Source: Actinomycetota bacterium
GTDB lineage: Bacteria > Actinomycetota > Actinomycetes > Actinomycetales > Microbacteriaceae
Assembly: GCA_018268515.1 (NCBI GenBank)
Contig: JAFDWK010000065.1
Location: forward strand, 1 to 52,712
DNA: 52,712 nt
Direction of reading: 5' to 3'
Shown: positions 23,395 to 32,667 of the stretch, piece by piece
How positions within the stretch are numbered: the first letter of the stretch is position 1
Layout of the letters: each line of letters opens with the position of its first letter
The notes under the pieces: model-generated
What the model was told of the DNA's origin: nothing
Databases searched by the model: none
What the model saw: only the letters and a program-made list of their open reading frames with translations
Translations under genes and position numbers: made by a program

Positions 23395-24246
23395 TCAGCG
23401 CGGCGACATCGGCGTGGTCGTATCGATCGCCTCGCGCAGCGGCTTGCGCATCGGCGCCCAGTAGCGCACCGGGGCGAGCCGCACCAGGGCGTCCACGAGC
23501 CGGGTCTCGCGTCCGATCAGCGTGCGCGCGCGGCGCTGCAGGGTCGCGCGCACGATGTGCTCCGCGGCATCGGCCGGCTCCATGTGGTACATCGCGGCCT
23601 GCGCCGCAGCCGCCCGCCCGGCCACCCCGGGCTCGATCGCGGCGGCATAGCGCCCGTGCAGGATGATGCCGGTGCGCACCCCCGCCGGGTAGATCGCGCC
23701 GACGGTGACCGTCGATCCCTCCAGCTCGTGCAGGAGGGCCTCGGAGAACGCGCGCACCGCGAACTTCGACATCGAATAGGGGATCCGCCCTCCCGGCGAC
23801 GCGAGGGCGTAGATGCTCGCCATGTGCGAGATGTGCGCCGCGGGGGAGCGGCGCAGGGCCGGCAGCAGGGCCTTGGTGATCGACACCGTCCCCCACAGGT
23901 TGACGTCCATCAGCCAGCGCATCTCCTCCATGGTGAGCTGCTCGAGGGATCCGAGCATCGAGGATCCGGCGCACGTGATGAGCGTCTGCAGAACGGGGTG
24001 CTCGGCCTCGATCTCGGCGCCGGCCGCCGCCACGGCGTCGTCGTCTCGGAGATCGACCGGGTGCACCGTCACGGTCGTGCCGCCCGCGCGCAGCTCGTCG
24101 GCGAGACGGTTCAGACCCGCCCTGTCCCGGTCGATGAGGGCGAGGTGCGCGCCGCGGCGGGCGAGCACGCGGGCGGTCTCGGCGCCCATGCCGTTGGCAG
24201 CGCCGGTGATGGCGCTGCTGCGCCCTGATGCGTCGAGAACGGGCAA
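23395..24246 (-). CDS. Short-chain dehydrogenase/reductase (SDR)
   Basis: A 283-residue SDR. The cofactor motif TGAANGMG comes near the N-terminus, then CAGSSMLGS (NNAG-type region), catalytic Ser in HISHMASIYA, and the Tyr/Lys pair in PYSMSKFAV. The C-terminal tail (RYWAPMRKPLREAIDTTT) is longer than in minimal SDRs and may be membrane-associated. I start it at a TTG (24246) because AGGAGG lies just upstream and no ATG/GTG is suitably placed. It is monocistronic and converges on the GntR gene. The substrate cannot be inferred. Confidence 0.8.
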   Translation of the reverse strand: MPVLDASGRSSAITGAANGMGAETARVLARRGAHLALIDRDRAGLNRLADELRAGGTTVTVHPVDLRDDDAVAAAGAEIEAEHPVLQTLITCAGSSMLGSLEQLTMEEMRWLMDVNLWGTVSITKALLPALRRSPAAHISHMASIYALASPGGRIPYSMSKFAVRAFSEALLHELEGSTVTVGAIYPAGVRTGIILHGRYAAAIEPGVAGRAAAAQAAMYHMEPADAAEHIVRATLQRRARTLIGRETRLVDALVRLAPVRYWAPMRKPLREAIDTTTPMSPR

Positions 24247-24439
24247 CGCTCCTCCTACTGCTGCGCCATCGCGTGCGTCCTCGCACGCGTCGGGTGGGCG
24301 CAGGTGCTGATCCCATCCTGCCGCATGCCCTGGGCTCGCGGAACCGCAGGCCCGGAGTGCTGCGCCGGTGATTTCTCGTGCACCCCGCCCTGCTCCGGCC
24401 AGGCCGGAACCGGTACGCTCGATGGCAGAGGAGGTCGGA

Positions 24440-25081
24440 GTGGGAAAGAGCGCGGACGCCATTGCCGAGGGCGTGGCGATCGCTACGTCCGCCGCACGTC
24501 TGACTGTCAAGAACCACATCCTGGTCGGCACGATCGCGCAGGGCGGATCCTTCGACGTCTCCAAGTACATGAACGACGCCCGCGAGGCGCTGCGGGCGCT
24601 CGCCGCGGAGTCGGAGGAGGCCGCCGAGCTCGCGACGAAGCTGCGCAAGCGTGCGCACGGGCGCTACTCCGATCCGCACGGCACGCACGACTACCGCGAC
24701 CGCGATGTGCGCAACCTCAAGAGGCGCGCGCGGCAGTCGGCGGCCGTCGCCGATCGGCTGCGCGACATGGCGGAGGACCCGGAGACCCTGCGGTTCCTGG
24801 TCGAGGCCGCGCGCGCGGCGGCATGGGGCGATGTCGCCGGCAACCTGCAGAGCCGGCTCAGGGTCGAGGCGATGCGTCCCGACGAGGATCCGGACTACGC
24901 GACCATGCGCGAGGCCCGCATGCAGGCGCTGCGCCTGGTCGACCTGCAGGCGCTCGCCTCCGACCAGCGCGCCCGGCGCAAGAACCGGGAGAAGGCGGAC
25001 AAGGCCGCGGACAAGGCCGACAGGGCCGCCGCGAAGGCCGCGGAACGCGAGGAGAAGCGCGCCGCGCGGCAGGCCCGGTGA
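24440..25081 (+). CDS. Hypothetical protein with charged coiled-coil C-terminus
   Basis: A 213-residue soluble protein I do not recognise. The GTG start follows GAGGAGGT; an in-frame ATG at 24422 precedes that site. The N-terminal third (AIAEGVAIATSAARLTVKNHILVG) is mildly hydrophobic and helical. The middle is rich in Arg/Glu helices (RAHGRYSDPHGTHDYRDRD). The last ~50 residues are an Ala/Lys/Glu/Arg helix (DKAADKADRAAAKAAEREEKR), likely a coiled coil or nucleic-acid-contacting tail. No signal peptide or catalytic motif is seen. It sits alone upstream of tRNA-Arg. Confidence 0.7.
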   Translation: MGKSADAIAEGVAIATSAARLTVKNHILVGTIAQGGSFDVSKYMNDAREALRALAAESEEAAELATKLRKRAHGRYSDPHGTHDYRDRDVRNLKRRARQSAAVADRLRDMAEDPETLRFLVEAARAAAWGDVAGNLQSRLRVEAMRPDEDPDYATMREARMQALRLVDLQALASDQRARRKNREKADKAADKADRAAAKAAEREEKRAARQAR

Positions 25082-25216
25082 CGGATCCTGCCGCCCGGAA
25101 GCGCCGACGGCACGCCCGGTTCCTCACTCTCCGCGCGCTCGATTCGCGTTCGGGCCCGCCTCTGGGGTATTGTTTACAAGGCCCGCGAGAGCGGGCGGTC
25201 TTGTGAAAGACCGGAT

Positions 25217-25289
25217 GCGCCTGTAGCTCAATGGATAGAGCATCTGACTACGGATCAGAAGGTTGGGGGTTCGAGTCCCTCCAGGCGCA
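25217..25289 (+). tRNA. tRNA-Arg (anticodon ACG)
   Basis: A 73-nt cloverleaf. The acceptor stem GCGCCTG pairs with CAGGCGC, the D-arm contains TAGCTCAATGGATAGAGCA, the anticodon stem-loop is TCTGA-CTACGGA-TCAGA with anticodon ACG, and the T-arm contains GGTTCGAGTCC. The discriminator is A and CCA is not encoded. Adenosine at position 34 is normally converted to inosine, allowing CGU/CGC/CGA reading. An 18-bp terminator hairpin follows. Confidence 0.97.
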
Positions 25290-25308
25290 CACTGTGTTGA
25301 GACAGTAA

Positions 25309-25349
25309 GAAACGCCCGATCGGATCGTGAAGATCTGATCGGGCGTTTC
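25309..25349 (+). terminator. tRNA-Arg terminator
   Basis: GAAACGCCCGATC (25309-25321) pairs with GATCGGGCGTTTC (25337-25349). Inner bases extend the stem to 18 pairs with one G:T and a 5-nt loop. The flanking AAA/TTT ends are consistent with intrinsic termination of the tRNA transcript. Confidence 0.85.
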
Positions 25350-25410
25350 GCTGTCCGGGGACCGTGCGGGCGCGCGCCACCGCACCCGCCCTGCGCTTCG
25401 ATCCGGCGGT

Positions 25411-26610
25411 TCAGCGGAACGTGGCGTCGAGCGCCGCGCGCAGATCCGCGAGCAGGTCGTCGGTGTCCTCCAGGCCGACCGACAGCCGCAGGTGCCCCCT
25501 CGTGCGGAACGGCTCGGGGTACGCGGCGACCCGGCCTCCGTCCGTCCCGGTGTGCACGATGAGGGAGTCGTCGTGGCCGAGGGAGAAGCCGGAGGTGATC
25601 AGGCGCAGGTTCGCCACGAAGCGGTTCTGCGTGTCGGGATCGCCGTCGACGGCGAAGGCCATCATCGCGCCGAACGCGCCGCGGAACTGGCGCGCCGCGA
25701 GCTCGTGCTGCGGGTGCGATTCCAGGCCCGGGTAGTAGATGTACGCGACCCGGGGATCGTCGGCGAGGAGCTCGGCGATCGCCTGCGCCGACGCGAGGTG
25801 CTGGCGCAGGCGCAGCGGCAGGGTGACGGATCCGCGCTGGATCTGCCAGGCGTTGAACGGCGAGATGATCCCGCCGACGTCGACCATCGCGTCGGCCTTG
25901 ATGGGTTCGATCAGCTCCCGCCGGCCGATGACCGCGCCGCCCATGGCATCGCCGTGCCCGTTGATGTACTTCGTCAGGGAATGCACGACCAGATCCGCGC
26001 CGTCCCGGAGGGGGCGGTAGAACGGCGGCGGCGTGTACGTCGAGTCGACCATGAGGATGGCCCCGACCTCATGCGCGATCGCGGCGATGGCCGCCACATT
26101 CGTCACCTGGGTGGTGGGGTTCGCGATCGCCTCGACGCAGACCAGGCGCGTGTTCGGCCGCAGGGCGGCGCGCACGGCGTCGTGGTCGGTGATGTCGACG
26201 AAGGTGGCCTCGATTCCGTATCGCCGGGGCAGCAGCTCGGTCCACAGGCGCCACGTCGCCTCGTAGGTGACGTCGCTGACGACGACGTGGTCGCCGACGC
26301 GGACGTGGGTGAAGAACACGGCATGCAGCGCGGCGACGCCCGAGGCCAGCGCCACCGCGTCCTCGCCGCCCTCGAGCGCGGCGAGCTTCTCCTGCAGCGC
26401 CTGCTGGTTGACGCCGGTGTTGCGCGTGTAGAGCCGCGGCGCGGTCGCCGACCAGCTGATCTCGCTCGGGTCGTCCGGCAGCTGATAGGAGTTCGCCATC
26501 ACCAGGGGCGTGCGCAGCGCCCTGGTCGAATCGACCTGGATCCCGGCATGGACGGCGAGGCTCGCGTCCGACAGGGTCGCGGGACGGGTGCGGTCGGGGC
26601 GTTCCGCCAT
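25411..26610 (-). CDS. PLP-dependent Cys/Met metabolism enzyme (methionine gamma-lyase / cystathionine gamma-synthase type)
   Basis: A 399-residue fold-type I PLP enzyme. Cofactor-site sequence includes ASGVAALHAVFF, YEATWRLW, the Asp in ILMVDSTYTPP and the PLP-binding Lys in VVHSLTKYINGHGD. C-terminal blocks (TSGFSLGHDDSLIVHTG, HLRLSVGLEDTDDLLADL) confirm the Cys/Met metabolism family. The start at 26610 follows GGAGGAA. It is divergent from an Lrp-type regulator, an arrangement seen for methionine gamma-lyase (mdeA/mdeR-like), which favours catabolism of Met or a homoserine derivative over biosynthesis. Which reaction it catalyses cannot be settled from sequence alone. Confidence 0.85.
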   Translation of the reverse strand: MAERPDRTRPATLSDASLAVHAGIQVDSTRALRTPLVMANSYQLPDDPSEISWSATAPRLYTRNTGVNQQALQEKLAALEGGEDAVALASGVAALHAVFFTHVRVGDHVVVSDVTYEATWRLWTELLPRRYGIEATFVDITDHDAVRAALRPNTRLVCVEAIANPTTQVTNVAAIAAIAHEVGAILMVDSTYTPPPFYRPLRDGADLVVHSLTKYINGHGDAMGGAVIGRRELIEPIKADAMVDVGGIISPFNAWQIQRGSVTLPLRLRQHLASAQAIAELLADDPRVAYIYYPGLESHPQHELAARQFRGAFGAMMAFAVDGDPDTQNRFVANLRLITSGFSLGHDDSLIVHTGTDGGRVAAYPEPFRTRGHLRLSVGLEDTDDLLADLRAALDATFR

Positions 26611-26726
26611 GGCGGTTCCTCCTCGGATCGGGCGATGTTCGTGGACGAGCACGCTGGCCACAGGCTAGCGTGTGCTATAAACATCTGCAATTGCTTATTG
26701 TGCATGAAGTGAAAGAGTGGCGCAGC

Positions 26727-27155
26727 ATGGACGGGACGGATCACCGCATCCTGGCGGAGCTGACCGCCGATGCCCGCATCGCGCTCGTGGACCTCGCGGC
26801 CCGGGTGCATCTCTCGCGCAATGCGGTGAAGCAGCGCATGGAGCGCATGGAGCGCGACGGCGTCATCGCCGGCTACACCCTGGTCCGCGGCGCCGCGGCC
26901 GCGCGACGCGTGACGGCGGTGGTGATGGTCTACCGCTCCGACCGCATGCGCGGCGCCCATGTCGTGACGGCGCTCGAGCGGATCCCCGAGGTGGTGCGCT
27001 GCGACATCCTCTCGGGCGAGTTCGACCTGTTCGTGACGGTGCAGGCCGACACGATGGATCGGATCGGGGAGATCTGGGAGCAGATCGCCGCGCTGCCGGG
27101 CGTCGAGAACACGGTCACGTCGGTCTCGCTGACGCGGGTCATCGACCGGAGCTGA
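26727..27155 (+). CDS. Lrp/AsnC-family regulator
   Basis: A 142-residue regulator with an N-terminal AsnC HTH (ILAELTADARIALVDLAARVHLSRNAVKQRMERMERDGVIAGYTL) and a C-terminal RAM/ACT-like ligand domain (VVMVYRSDRMRGAHVVTALERIPEVVRCDILSGEFDLFVTVQ). ATG at 26727 starts the conserved region. The short A/T-rich divergent region (26611-26726), with TATAAA and GCAATTGC words, probably holds both promoters. It is likely the local, amino-acid-responsive regulator of the gamma-lyase-type gene. Confidence 0.9.
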   Translation: MDGTDHRILAELTADARIALVDLAARVHLSRNAVKQRMERMERDGVIAGYTLVRGAAAARRVTAVVMVYRSDRMRGAHVVTALERIPEVVRCDILSGEFDLFVTVQADTMDRIGEIWEQIAALPGVENTVTSVSLTRVIDRS

Positions 27156-27187
27156 GCGGCGCCGGCGCGCATCGGCGCCGCTCGCGA

Positions 27188-28602
27188 TCACGTGCTGATG
27201 CACACGACCTTGGGCTGGGTGAACTCCTCGTAGGCGAACCGGACGCCCTCGCGTCCCATGCTCCCGTGCTTCGCGCCCCCGAACGGCATGCCGTCGACGC
27301 GGTAGTCGGAGGAGTCGTTGATCATCACGCCTCCCGCCTCGATACGCTCCGCGAGACGCAGCGCCCGGGTCAGATCCGCGGTGAACACGCCCGCGTGCAG
27401 GGCGTATTCGGTCTCGTCGGCCAGGGCGACCGCCTCCTCCTCGGTGTCGAAGGCGGTGAGCACGACGATCGGGGCGAAGGCCTCGTCCTGCCACAGTGCG
27501 CAGGAGAACGGCACCTCCTCGACGACGGTCGGCCAATAGACCGACCCCCCCGGCGATGCCCCGCGAGCACGCGCGCCCCCGCGGTGACGGCGTCGTCGAC
27601 GAGGCGCATCGCCCGGTCCACCGACTCCGGCGAGATCATCGGGCCGACGTCGGTGCGCTCATCCGCGGGGTCGCCGGCGACCAGCCGCGCCGTCCGCGCG
27701 ACGAACTCCTCGCGGAAGCGCTCGTGCACCTCGCGCTGCACCAGGATCCGCTGCGCGCCGACGCAGTTCTGGCCCGCCGCCCAGAAGGCGCCCGAGACGC
27801 ACGCCTCGACGGCGGCGGGGATGTCGGCGTCCGCGAACACCAGGACCGGTGCGTTGCCGCCCAGCTCCATGGCGAGCCGCTTCAGGCCTGCGGTGCGGGC
27901 GATGGCCTCGCCGGTCGCGAAGCCCCCGGTGAACGAGACCAGGCGCACCTCCCGCGCGCCGACGAGCGCCTGCGCGAGATCCTTGTGGCCGTGCACCGTC
28001 GTCACGATCTCGGCGGGCAGGCCCGCCTCGACGAGCAGGCCGACGAGGAACTCGGCGGTGAGCGGCGCGAAGGGGGAGGGCTTCAGGATGACCGCGTCCC
28101 CCGCGGCGACGGCGGGGCCGAGCTTGTGCGCGACCAGGTTGAGCGGGTCGTTGTACGGGGTGATCGCCACGATGATGCCGAGCGGCTCGCGGGTGAACCA
28201 CCCGCGGCGGTTCCCGGATCCCTCGAACGCGTCGAACGGCACGACCTCGCCCGCATGGGACCGCGCGGTCTCGGCGGACAGCGACAGCGTCGTCGCCGCG
28301 CGGCGCACCTCCTTGCGGGCCTGCCGGATCGTCTTCCCGGCCTCGCGCACGATGAGCGCCGCCGCCTGGTCGGCCCGTTCCCGCAGCAGGGCGGCGGCCC
28401 GGTCGAGGACCTCGTGCCGGGCGAACCGGGACAGGGCGCGGGAGGCCCGGAACCCGGCGCGTGCCCGCTCCAGGATCCGGTCCAGGTCGTCCGGGGTGCT
28501 CTGCGCGACGGAGCCGATCGCGCTGCCGTCGAACGGGTTGCGCACGATCAGGGCCGCGGGCCTCTCCGCGGCGCGCGCTTCGATGAGGGACGGCGCGCTC
28601 AT
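27188..28602 (-). pseudogene. Aldehyde dehydrogenase family gene, frameshifted at a C7 run
   Basis: Together the two frames give a nearly complete NAD(P)-dependent aldehyde dehydrogenase of about 470 residues. The N-terminal frame (28602 to ~27552) carries Rossmann-type sequence, Glu in MELGGNAPVLVF and the catalytic Cys in AAGQNCVGAQRI. The C-terminal frame (~27545 to 27188) continues with [27 protein letters not shown] and [21 protein letters not shown]. The break is at seven Cs (27545-27551, G7 on the coding strand); one added G restores the frame as AGHRRGGSVYW. It overlaps homoserine dehydrogenase by 4 nt. A sequencing error, natural mutation or phase-variable tract are all possible. Confidence 0.85.
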
Positions 28603-29654
28603 CGCGTCGCCCCGGCGACGGCGCGCTGATGGGCGTCGATCGCGATGATGTCGGAGAGCAGCGCGTAGGCGGTCTCGATGCGCCCGGCCCCCGGGCCGGA
28701 GACGGTGACCGTGCCGAGCAGGTCCGTGTCGAACGAGACGGCGTTGGTGGGGCCGGAGATGCCGGCCAGCGGATGGGTCAGCGGCAGGGCGACCGGCTCG
28801 ACCGTCGCGATCACCCGGCCCTCCTCGTCGCGGCGGGCGGTGCCGATCAGCTTCCAGCGCGTGCCGCCCGCGGCGGCCTCGGCGAGGTCCGCAGCGGTGA
28901 GGCCGGAGATGCCGCGCCGTTCGACGTCGGCGGTCGTGATGTCCGCGCCGAGGATCTCGTTGGCGAGGATGACGACCTTCAGCTGCACGTCGGATCCCTC
29001 GATGTCGGCGGTCGGATCCGCTTCCGCGTAGCCGAGCGCCTGAGCCTCGGCGACGGCGTCCGCCAGGGTCCTCCCGGTCTCCATCTGCCCGAGCACGTAG
29101 TTGCTGGTGCCGTTCAGGATCCCCTGGACGGCGGAGATCCGCGTGCCCGGCAGCATCTCGGACGCGAAGCGGAGCGCCGGTGTTCCGCTCATCACCGAGC
29201 CCTCGTACTCGAAGCGCACGCCGTGGTCGGCGGCGATCCGGTTGAGCGCGGCGCCCGCGAGCGCGACCGGTCCTTTGTTGGTCGTGGTCACGCTCCTGCC
29301 GCTCTCCAGGGCCGCGCGCACGTGGGACACCGCCGGTTCGCCGTCCACGGGATTGGTGAAGGTCGCCTCCACGACGATGTCCGCCGTGGTGCTGCGGATC
29401 ACGTAGTCGTTCTGCGGCACCGCGACGCCTCCGGCGAACCCGGCGAAGGTCGCACCCGCGCCCATCCTGAGCACCACGCCCAGGTCGATCCCGTCGGACT
29501 GCATGAGCGAGCCGAGGCGCAGATCCGTGATCGCGACGACGCGCAGCGTGAAGCCGAGCTCCGCCGCGAGTTCGTCTCCGCGGGTGTGGATGATCTCGGC
29601 GAGGGCGCGGTTCACGCCGCCGAAGCCGATGAGGGCGAGGTCATGACGATTCAC
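28599..29654 (-). CDS. Homoserine dehydrogenase, short form without ACT domain
   Basis: A 351-residue homoserine dehydrogenase. The Rossmann motif LIGFGGVNRALAEI opens the protein. The catalytic domain has TTNKGPVAL, GILNGTSNYVLGQME, AEADPTADIEGSDVQLKVVILAN and the Lys in that block. Standard actinobacterial Hom proteins are longer and end in an ACT feedback domain; this one lacks it. The GTG start follows AAGGAG. It leads an operon with the overlapping aldehyde dehydrogenase gene, which would fit homoserine oxidation to aspartate semialdehyde and on to aspartate. It is probably a second, catabolic homolog; this is inference. Confidence 0.85.
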   Translation of the reverse strand: MNRHDLALIGFGGVNRALAEIIHTRGDELAAELGFTLRVVAITDLRLGSLMQSDGIDLGVVLRMGAGATFAGFAGGVAVPQNDYVIRSTTADIVVEATFTNPVDGEPAVSHVRAALESGRSVTTTNKGPVALAGAALNRIAADHGVRFEYEGSVMSGTPALRFASEMLPGTRISAVQGILNGTSNYVLGQMETGRTLADAVAEAQALGYAEADPTADIEGSDVQLKVVILANEILGADITTADVERRGISGLTAADLAEAAAGGTRWKLIGTARRDEEGRVIATVEPVALPLTHPLAGISGPTNAVSFDTDLLGTVTVSGPGAGRIETAYALLSDIIAIDAHQRAVAGATR

Positions 29655-29863
29655 GTCGGGCTCCTTCGAAGGTCGGAAGGGGGATGGGCGGGTCGCGTTC
29701 CATCCTGAGCCGGCGCCGTGTCGGTGCACACCTGCCCGATCGTCGGCGTGCACTGCCGTTGTGTCGGTGGCCCCGACGTTCTGCCCGCACCTCGCGAAAC
29801 GGCGGGATCGCACCTCGGGAGCGGTTGTGCGCGGCCGCCGACGGCGGTAATGTCCCGAAACAG

Positions 29864-29905
29864 TTCGTGCGACATCGACACATTGATGTGGTGATATAGC
29901 ACGAA
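29864..29905. promoter_or_regulatory. Nested inverted repeats between homoserine dehydrogenase and amino-acid permease
   Basis: TTCGTGC (29864-29870) is inverted as GCACGAA (29899-29905). Nested inside is an imperfect palindrome centred on 29884-29885, with perfect inner arms CACAT/ATGTG and 8 of 10 outer matches. It lies in the 279-bp divergent control region and is markedly A/T-rich. The Lrp or one of the two IclR proteins of this cluster could bind here. Confidence 0.45.
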
Positions 29906-29933
29906 GAAGTTCGTCTCACCCCACACCCTTCGA

Positions 29934-31469
29934 ATGCGAGACATCATGAGCCCACTTCCCGGGCAGAAGGCGCTGCCCAACGCCCTGCCCCACACCACCG
30001 CGACCCAGGTGCCGCTGCGACGGCTGCAGCGCTCCATGGACGCCCGGCATCTGATCATGATCGCCCTGGGCGGCGTGATCGGATCCGGATTGTTCCTGAG
30101 CTCCGGCTACACGATCAGCCAGGCCGGCCCGCTGGGCGCGATCATCGCCTATCTCATCGGCGCCCTCGTGGTCTACCTCGTGATGGCGTGCCTCGGCGAG
30201 CTCGCGACCGCGTATCCGGTCTCGGGCGCTTTCCACATCTACGCGGCCCGCTCGATCGGCCCGGCCACGGGCTTCACCACCGCGTGGCTCTACTGGCTGT
30301 GCTGGGTGGTAGCACTGGGCTCCGAGTTCACCGCCGCCGGCATCCTCATGCAGCGCTGGTTCCCCGGGGTGCCGGTGTGGATCTGGTGCCTGGTCTTCGC
30401 GGCCGTGCTGTTCACGATCAACGCCATCTCCGCGCGCGTGTTCGGCGAGACCGAGTTCTGGTTCTCGCTGATCAAGGTCGTCGCGATCGTCGCGCTGATC
30501 GTGCTCGGCGGGGCGGCGATCTTCGGCATCGCGCCGCTGTCCAGCACGAACCCCGGTGCCGTGCTGTTCGGCAACTTCATGACACCGCACGGCCTGTTCC
30601 CGGGTGGGTTCGGCGGGGTCGTGATGACCTCGCTCGCGGTGTTCTACGCGTTCAGCGGATCCGAGCTCATCGGCGTCGCCGCCGGCGAGACCAAGGATCC
30701 GGGCAAGAACATCCCGCGCGCGCTGCGCTCCACGGTGCTGCGCCTGCTGGTGCTGTTCGTCGGCTCCATCACCGTGATCGCGGCGATCCTGCCGTACGAC
30801 AAGGCGAGCGTCACCAGCAGCCCCTTCGTGGACGTCTTCCAGTACGTGGGCGTGCCGTTCGCCCCCGACATCATGAACTTCGTCATCATCACGGCCCTGC
30901 TGTCGGCCGGCAACAGCGGCCTGTTCTCCTGCGCCCGGATGCTGTTCTCGCTGTCGGAGGAAGGTCACGCGCCCAAGTCCTTCATGCGCCTCACCCGACG
31001 CGGGATCCCGATCGTGGCGCTCAGCGTGAGCATGGCGCTGGGGCTGGTCTCGCTGCTGTCCAGCGTGATCGCGGCCGAGACCGTGTACCTCGCGCTGGTG
31101 TCGGTCGCGGGCTTCGCGGTCGTCGCGGTGTGGATGTCGATCGTCGCCTCGCAGTTCTTCCACCGGCGCGCCTTCGTCCGCCGCGGCGGCGACGTGTCGA
31201 CCCTGCCCTACCGCACGCCGCTGTTCCCGCTCGTGCCGATCGTCGCGTTCGTGCTGCTGCTCGTCTCCGTGATCGCCATCGCGTTCGACCCGAACCAGAT
31301 CGCCGCGCTGTACTTCGGCCTGCCGTTCGTCGCCCTCTGCTACCTGTTCTTCTGGTGGCGCTACGGACGGCGCGGCGCGGCGCGGGCGGCTGTCGTGTCC
31401 GAGGAGGCACCGGTCGATCTCGTCGAGGATCCCGCCGCCGAGGAACCGATCGCGGGCCAGGGTCGATGA
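29934..31469 (+). CDS. Amino acid permease (APC superfamily, AAT type)
   Basis: A 511-residue transporter with 12 predicted helices. The cytosolic start [30 protein letters not shown] is the classic AAT-family entry motif. [18 protein letters not shown] and the EL(I)[17 protein letters not shown] block confirm it. It imports an amino acid by proton symport; specificity is not readable. Two ATGs, at 29934 and 29946, are possible and neither has a good ribosome site. It overlaps the racemase gene by 4 nt, suggesting uptake of the racemase substrate (perhaps a D-amino acid). Confidence 0.9.
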   Translation: MRDIMSPLPGQKALPNALPHTTATQVPLRRLQRSMDARHLIMIALGGVIGSGLFLSSGYTISQAGPLGAIIAYLIGALVVYLVMACLGELATAYPVSGAFHIYAARSIGPATGFTTAWLYWLCWVVALGSEFTAAGILMQRWFPGVPVWIWCLVFAAVLFTINAISARVFGETEFWFSLIKVVAIVALIVLGGAAIFGIAPLSSTNPGAVLFGNFMTPHGLFPGGFGGVVMTSLAVFYAFSGSELIGVAAGETKDPGKNIPRALRSTVLRLLVLFVGSITVIAAILPYDKASVTSSPFVDVFQYVGVPFAPDIMNFVIITALLSAGNSGLFSCARMLFSLSEEGHAPKSFMRLTRRGIPIVALSVSMALGLVSLLSSVIAAETVYLALVSVAGFAVVAVWMSIVASQFFHRRAFVRRGGDVSTLPYRTPLFPLVPIVAFVLLLVSVIAIAFDPNQIAALYFGLPFVALCYLFFWWRYGRRGAARAAVVSEEAPVDLVEDPAAEEPIAGQGR

Positions 31470-32593
31470 TCCCGGGGCCGGGATGGATCGAGATCGATGT
31501 CGACGCGATCGCGCACAACGTCGCGACGGTCAGGCGGGAGCTCGGCACCACACCGCTGTGCGCAGTGGTCAAGGCCGATGCGTACGGCCACGGCGTCGAT
31601 CTCGTCCTCCCGGTCCTCATGGCGGCGGGCGTCGACACGATCGGCGTCACCGCGAACGAGGAGGCGCACGGCGCACGGCGGCGGGGGTTCCGCGGTCGGA
31701 TCCTGCGCGTGCGCCCCGCGCTGCGTGAGGAGATCGAGGACGCCGCCGCGGCGGACGTCGAGGAGTGGGCGGGCGGGCTCGCGAACGCCCGGGAGATCGA
31801 CGCGGCGGCGCGAGCGATCGGCCGACGGATCCGGGTGCACGTGTCGATCAATGCGACCGGGCTCAGCCGGGACGGCGTCGACCTGGGCGCAGCGAGCGGA
31901 CGTGAGGAGCTGAACGCCATCGGCGCCCTGCCCGGCGTGCATCCGATCGGCGTCTGCGCGCACTTCCCCTGCGAGGACGAGCGCGACGTCGCCGAGGGTG
32001 CAGAGGCGTTCCGGATCCAGTCCGCCCACACCGCCGAGCTGCTCGGCACCGACGCGACCGACGCGCTGGAACGGCACTGCGCGACGTCCTTCGCGGCGCT
32101 GACGGTGCCCGCGTCGAGGTTCGACCTCGCCCGCGTGGGCGCCGCGCTCTACGGCGACACCTCCGCTCGCACCGGCCCTCTGAAGCAGGCCCTGCGGCTG
32201 CTCTCCAGGGTCGCCGCCATCAACGTCTACCCGGCGGGCAGCACCGTCGGCTACGACAGGACGCATACGACGGCCAGGGCATCCCGCCTCGCCGTGGTCC
32301 CGATCGGCTACGCCGACGGCTTCCACCGCGTGCTCGGCGGTCGCGCCGAGGTGCTCGTGGGCGGACGACGGGCACCGGTGGTCGACCGGCACGCGATGAA
32401 CACGGTGCTCATCGACATCACCGACCACCCCGCTGTGCGGGTCGGGGACGAGGTGGTGCTCGCGGGTGCGCAGGGGAGCGACGCGATCACGATGCGGGAT
32501 CTGGAGCACGCCTCGGGTCAGATCGCCGCCGACCTCTACACCGCGTGGGGACGCCTGCTGCCCCGCCGGGTGCGCGGGGGAGAGCCGTCGTGA
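31466..32593 (+). CDS. Alanine racemase-family PLP enzyme, probably broad-specificity amino-acid racemase
   Basis: A 375-residue fold-type III PLP enzyme. The PLP lysine lies in [10 protein letters not shown] near residue 36, and the C-terminal beta domain supplies the catalytic tyrosine in [12 protein letters not shown]. In place of the usual alanine-racemase GRVCMDQ-type motif it has [13 protein letters not shown], closer to the MNTxMVDVT motif of broad-spectrum racemases. [14 protein letters not shown] and HCATSFA also differ from housekeeping Alr. Coupling to the permease by 4 nt supports racemisation of an imported amino acid rather than cell-wall D-Ala supply. Specificity is inferred. 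Confidence 0.78.
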   Translation: MIPGPGWIEIDVDAIAHNVATVRRELGTTPLCAVVKADAYGHGVDLVLPVLMAAGVDTIGVTANEEAHGARRRGFRGRILRVRPALREEIEDAAAADVEEWAGGLANAREIDAAARAIGRRIRVHVSINATGLSRDGVDLGAASGREELNAIGALPGVHPIGVCAHFPCEDERDVAEGAEAFRIQSAHTAELLGTDATDALERHCATSFAALTVPASRFDLARVGAALYGDTSARTGPLKQALRLLSRVAAINVYPAGSTVGYDRTHTTARASRLAVVPIGYADGFHRVLGGRAEVLVGGRRAPVVDRHAMNTVLIDITDHPAVRVGDEVVLAGAQGSDAITMRDLEHASGQIAADLYTAWGRLLPRRVRGGEPS

Positions 32594-32667
32594 GCGGCCC
32601 GAATGCGCCGGGTAGGCTGGCCGGATCCGGGTCGCCAGGTCGCGGCCGGCCGAAGGAGGGAAGCAGG

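Noticed and set aside
24247-24439. Hidden gene or RNA between the SDR and the hypothetical protein
   Set aside because: No convincing open frame, hairpin or promoter was seen. It is taken as a divergent control region.
25217-25289. tRNA-Arg as an integration site for a mobile element
   Set aside because: No integrase, phage gene or repeated 3' tRNA end was seen on either side.
26921-28648. Plus-strand frames across the aldehyde dehydrogenase region as a real gene
   Set aside because: Only Arg/Ala-rich shadow sequence is present. The minus strand holds the two halves of the dehydrogenase.
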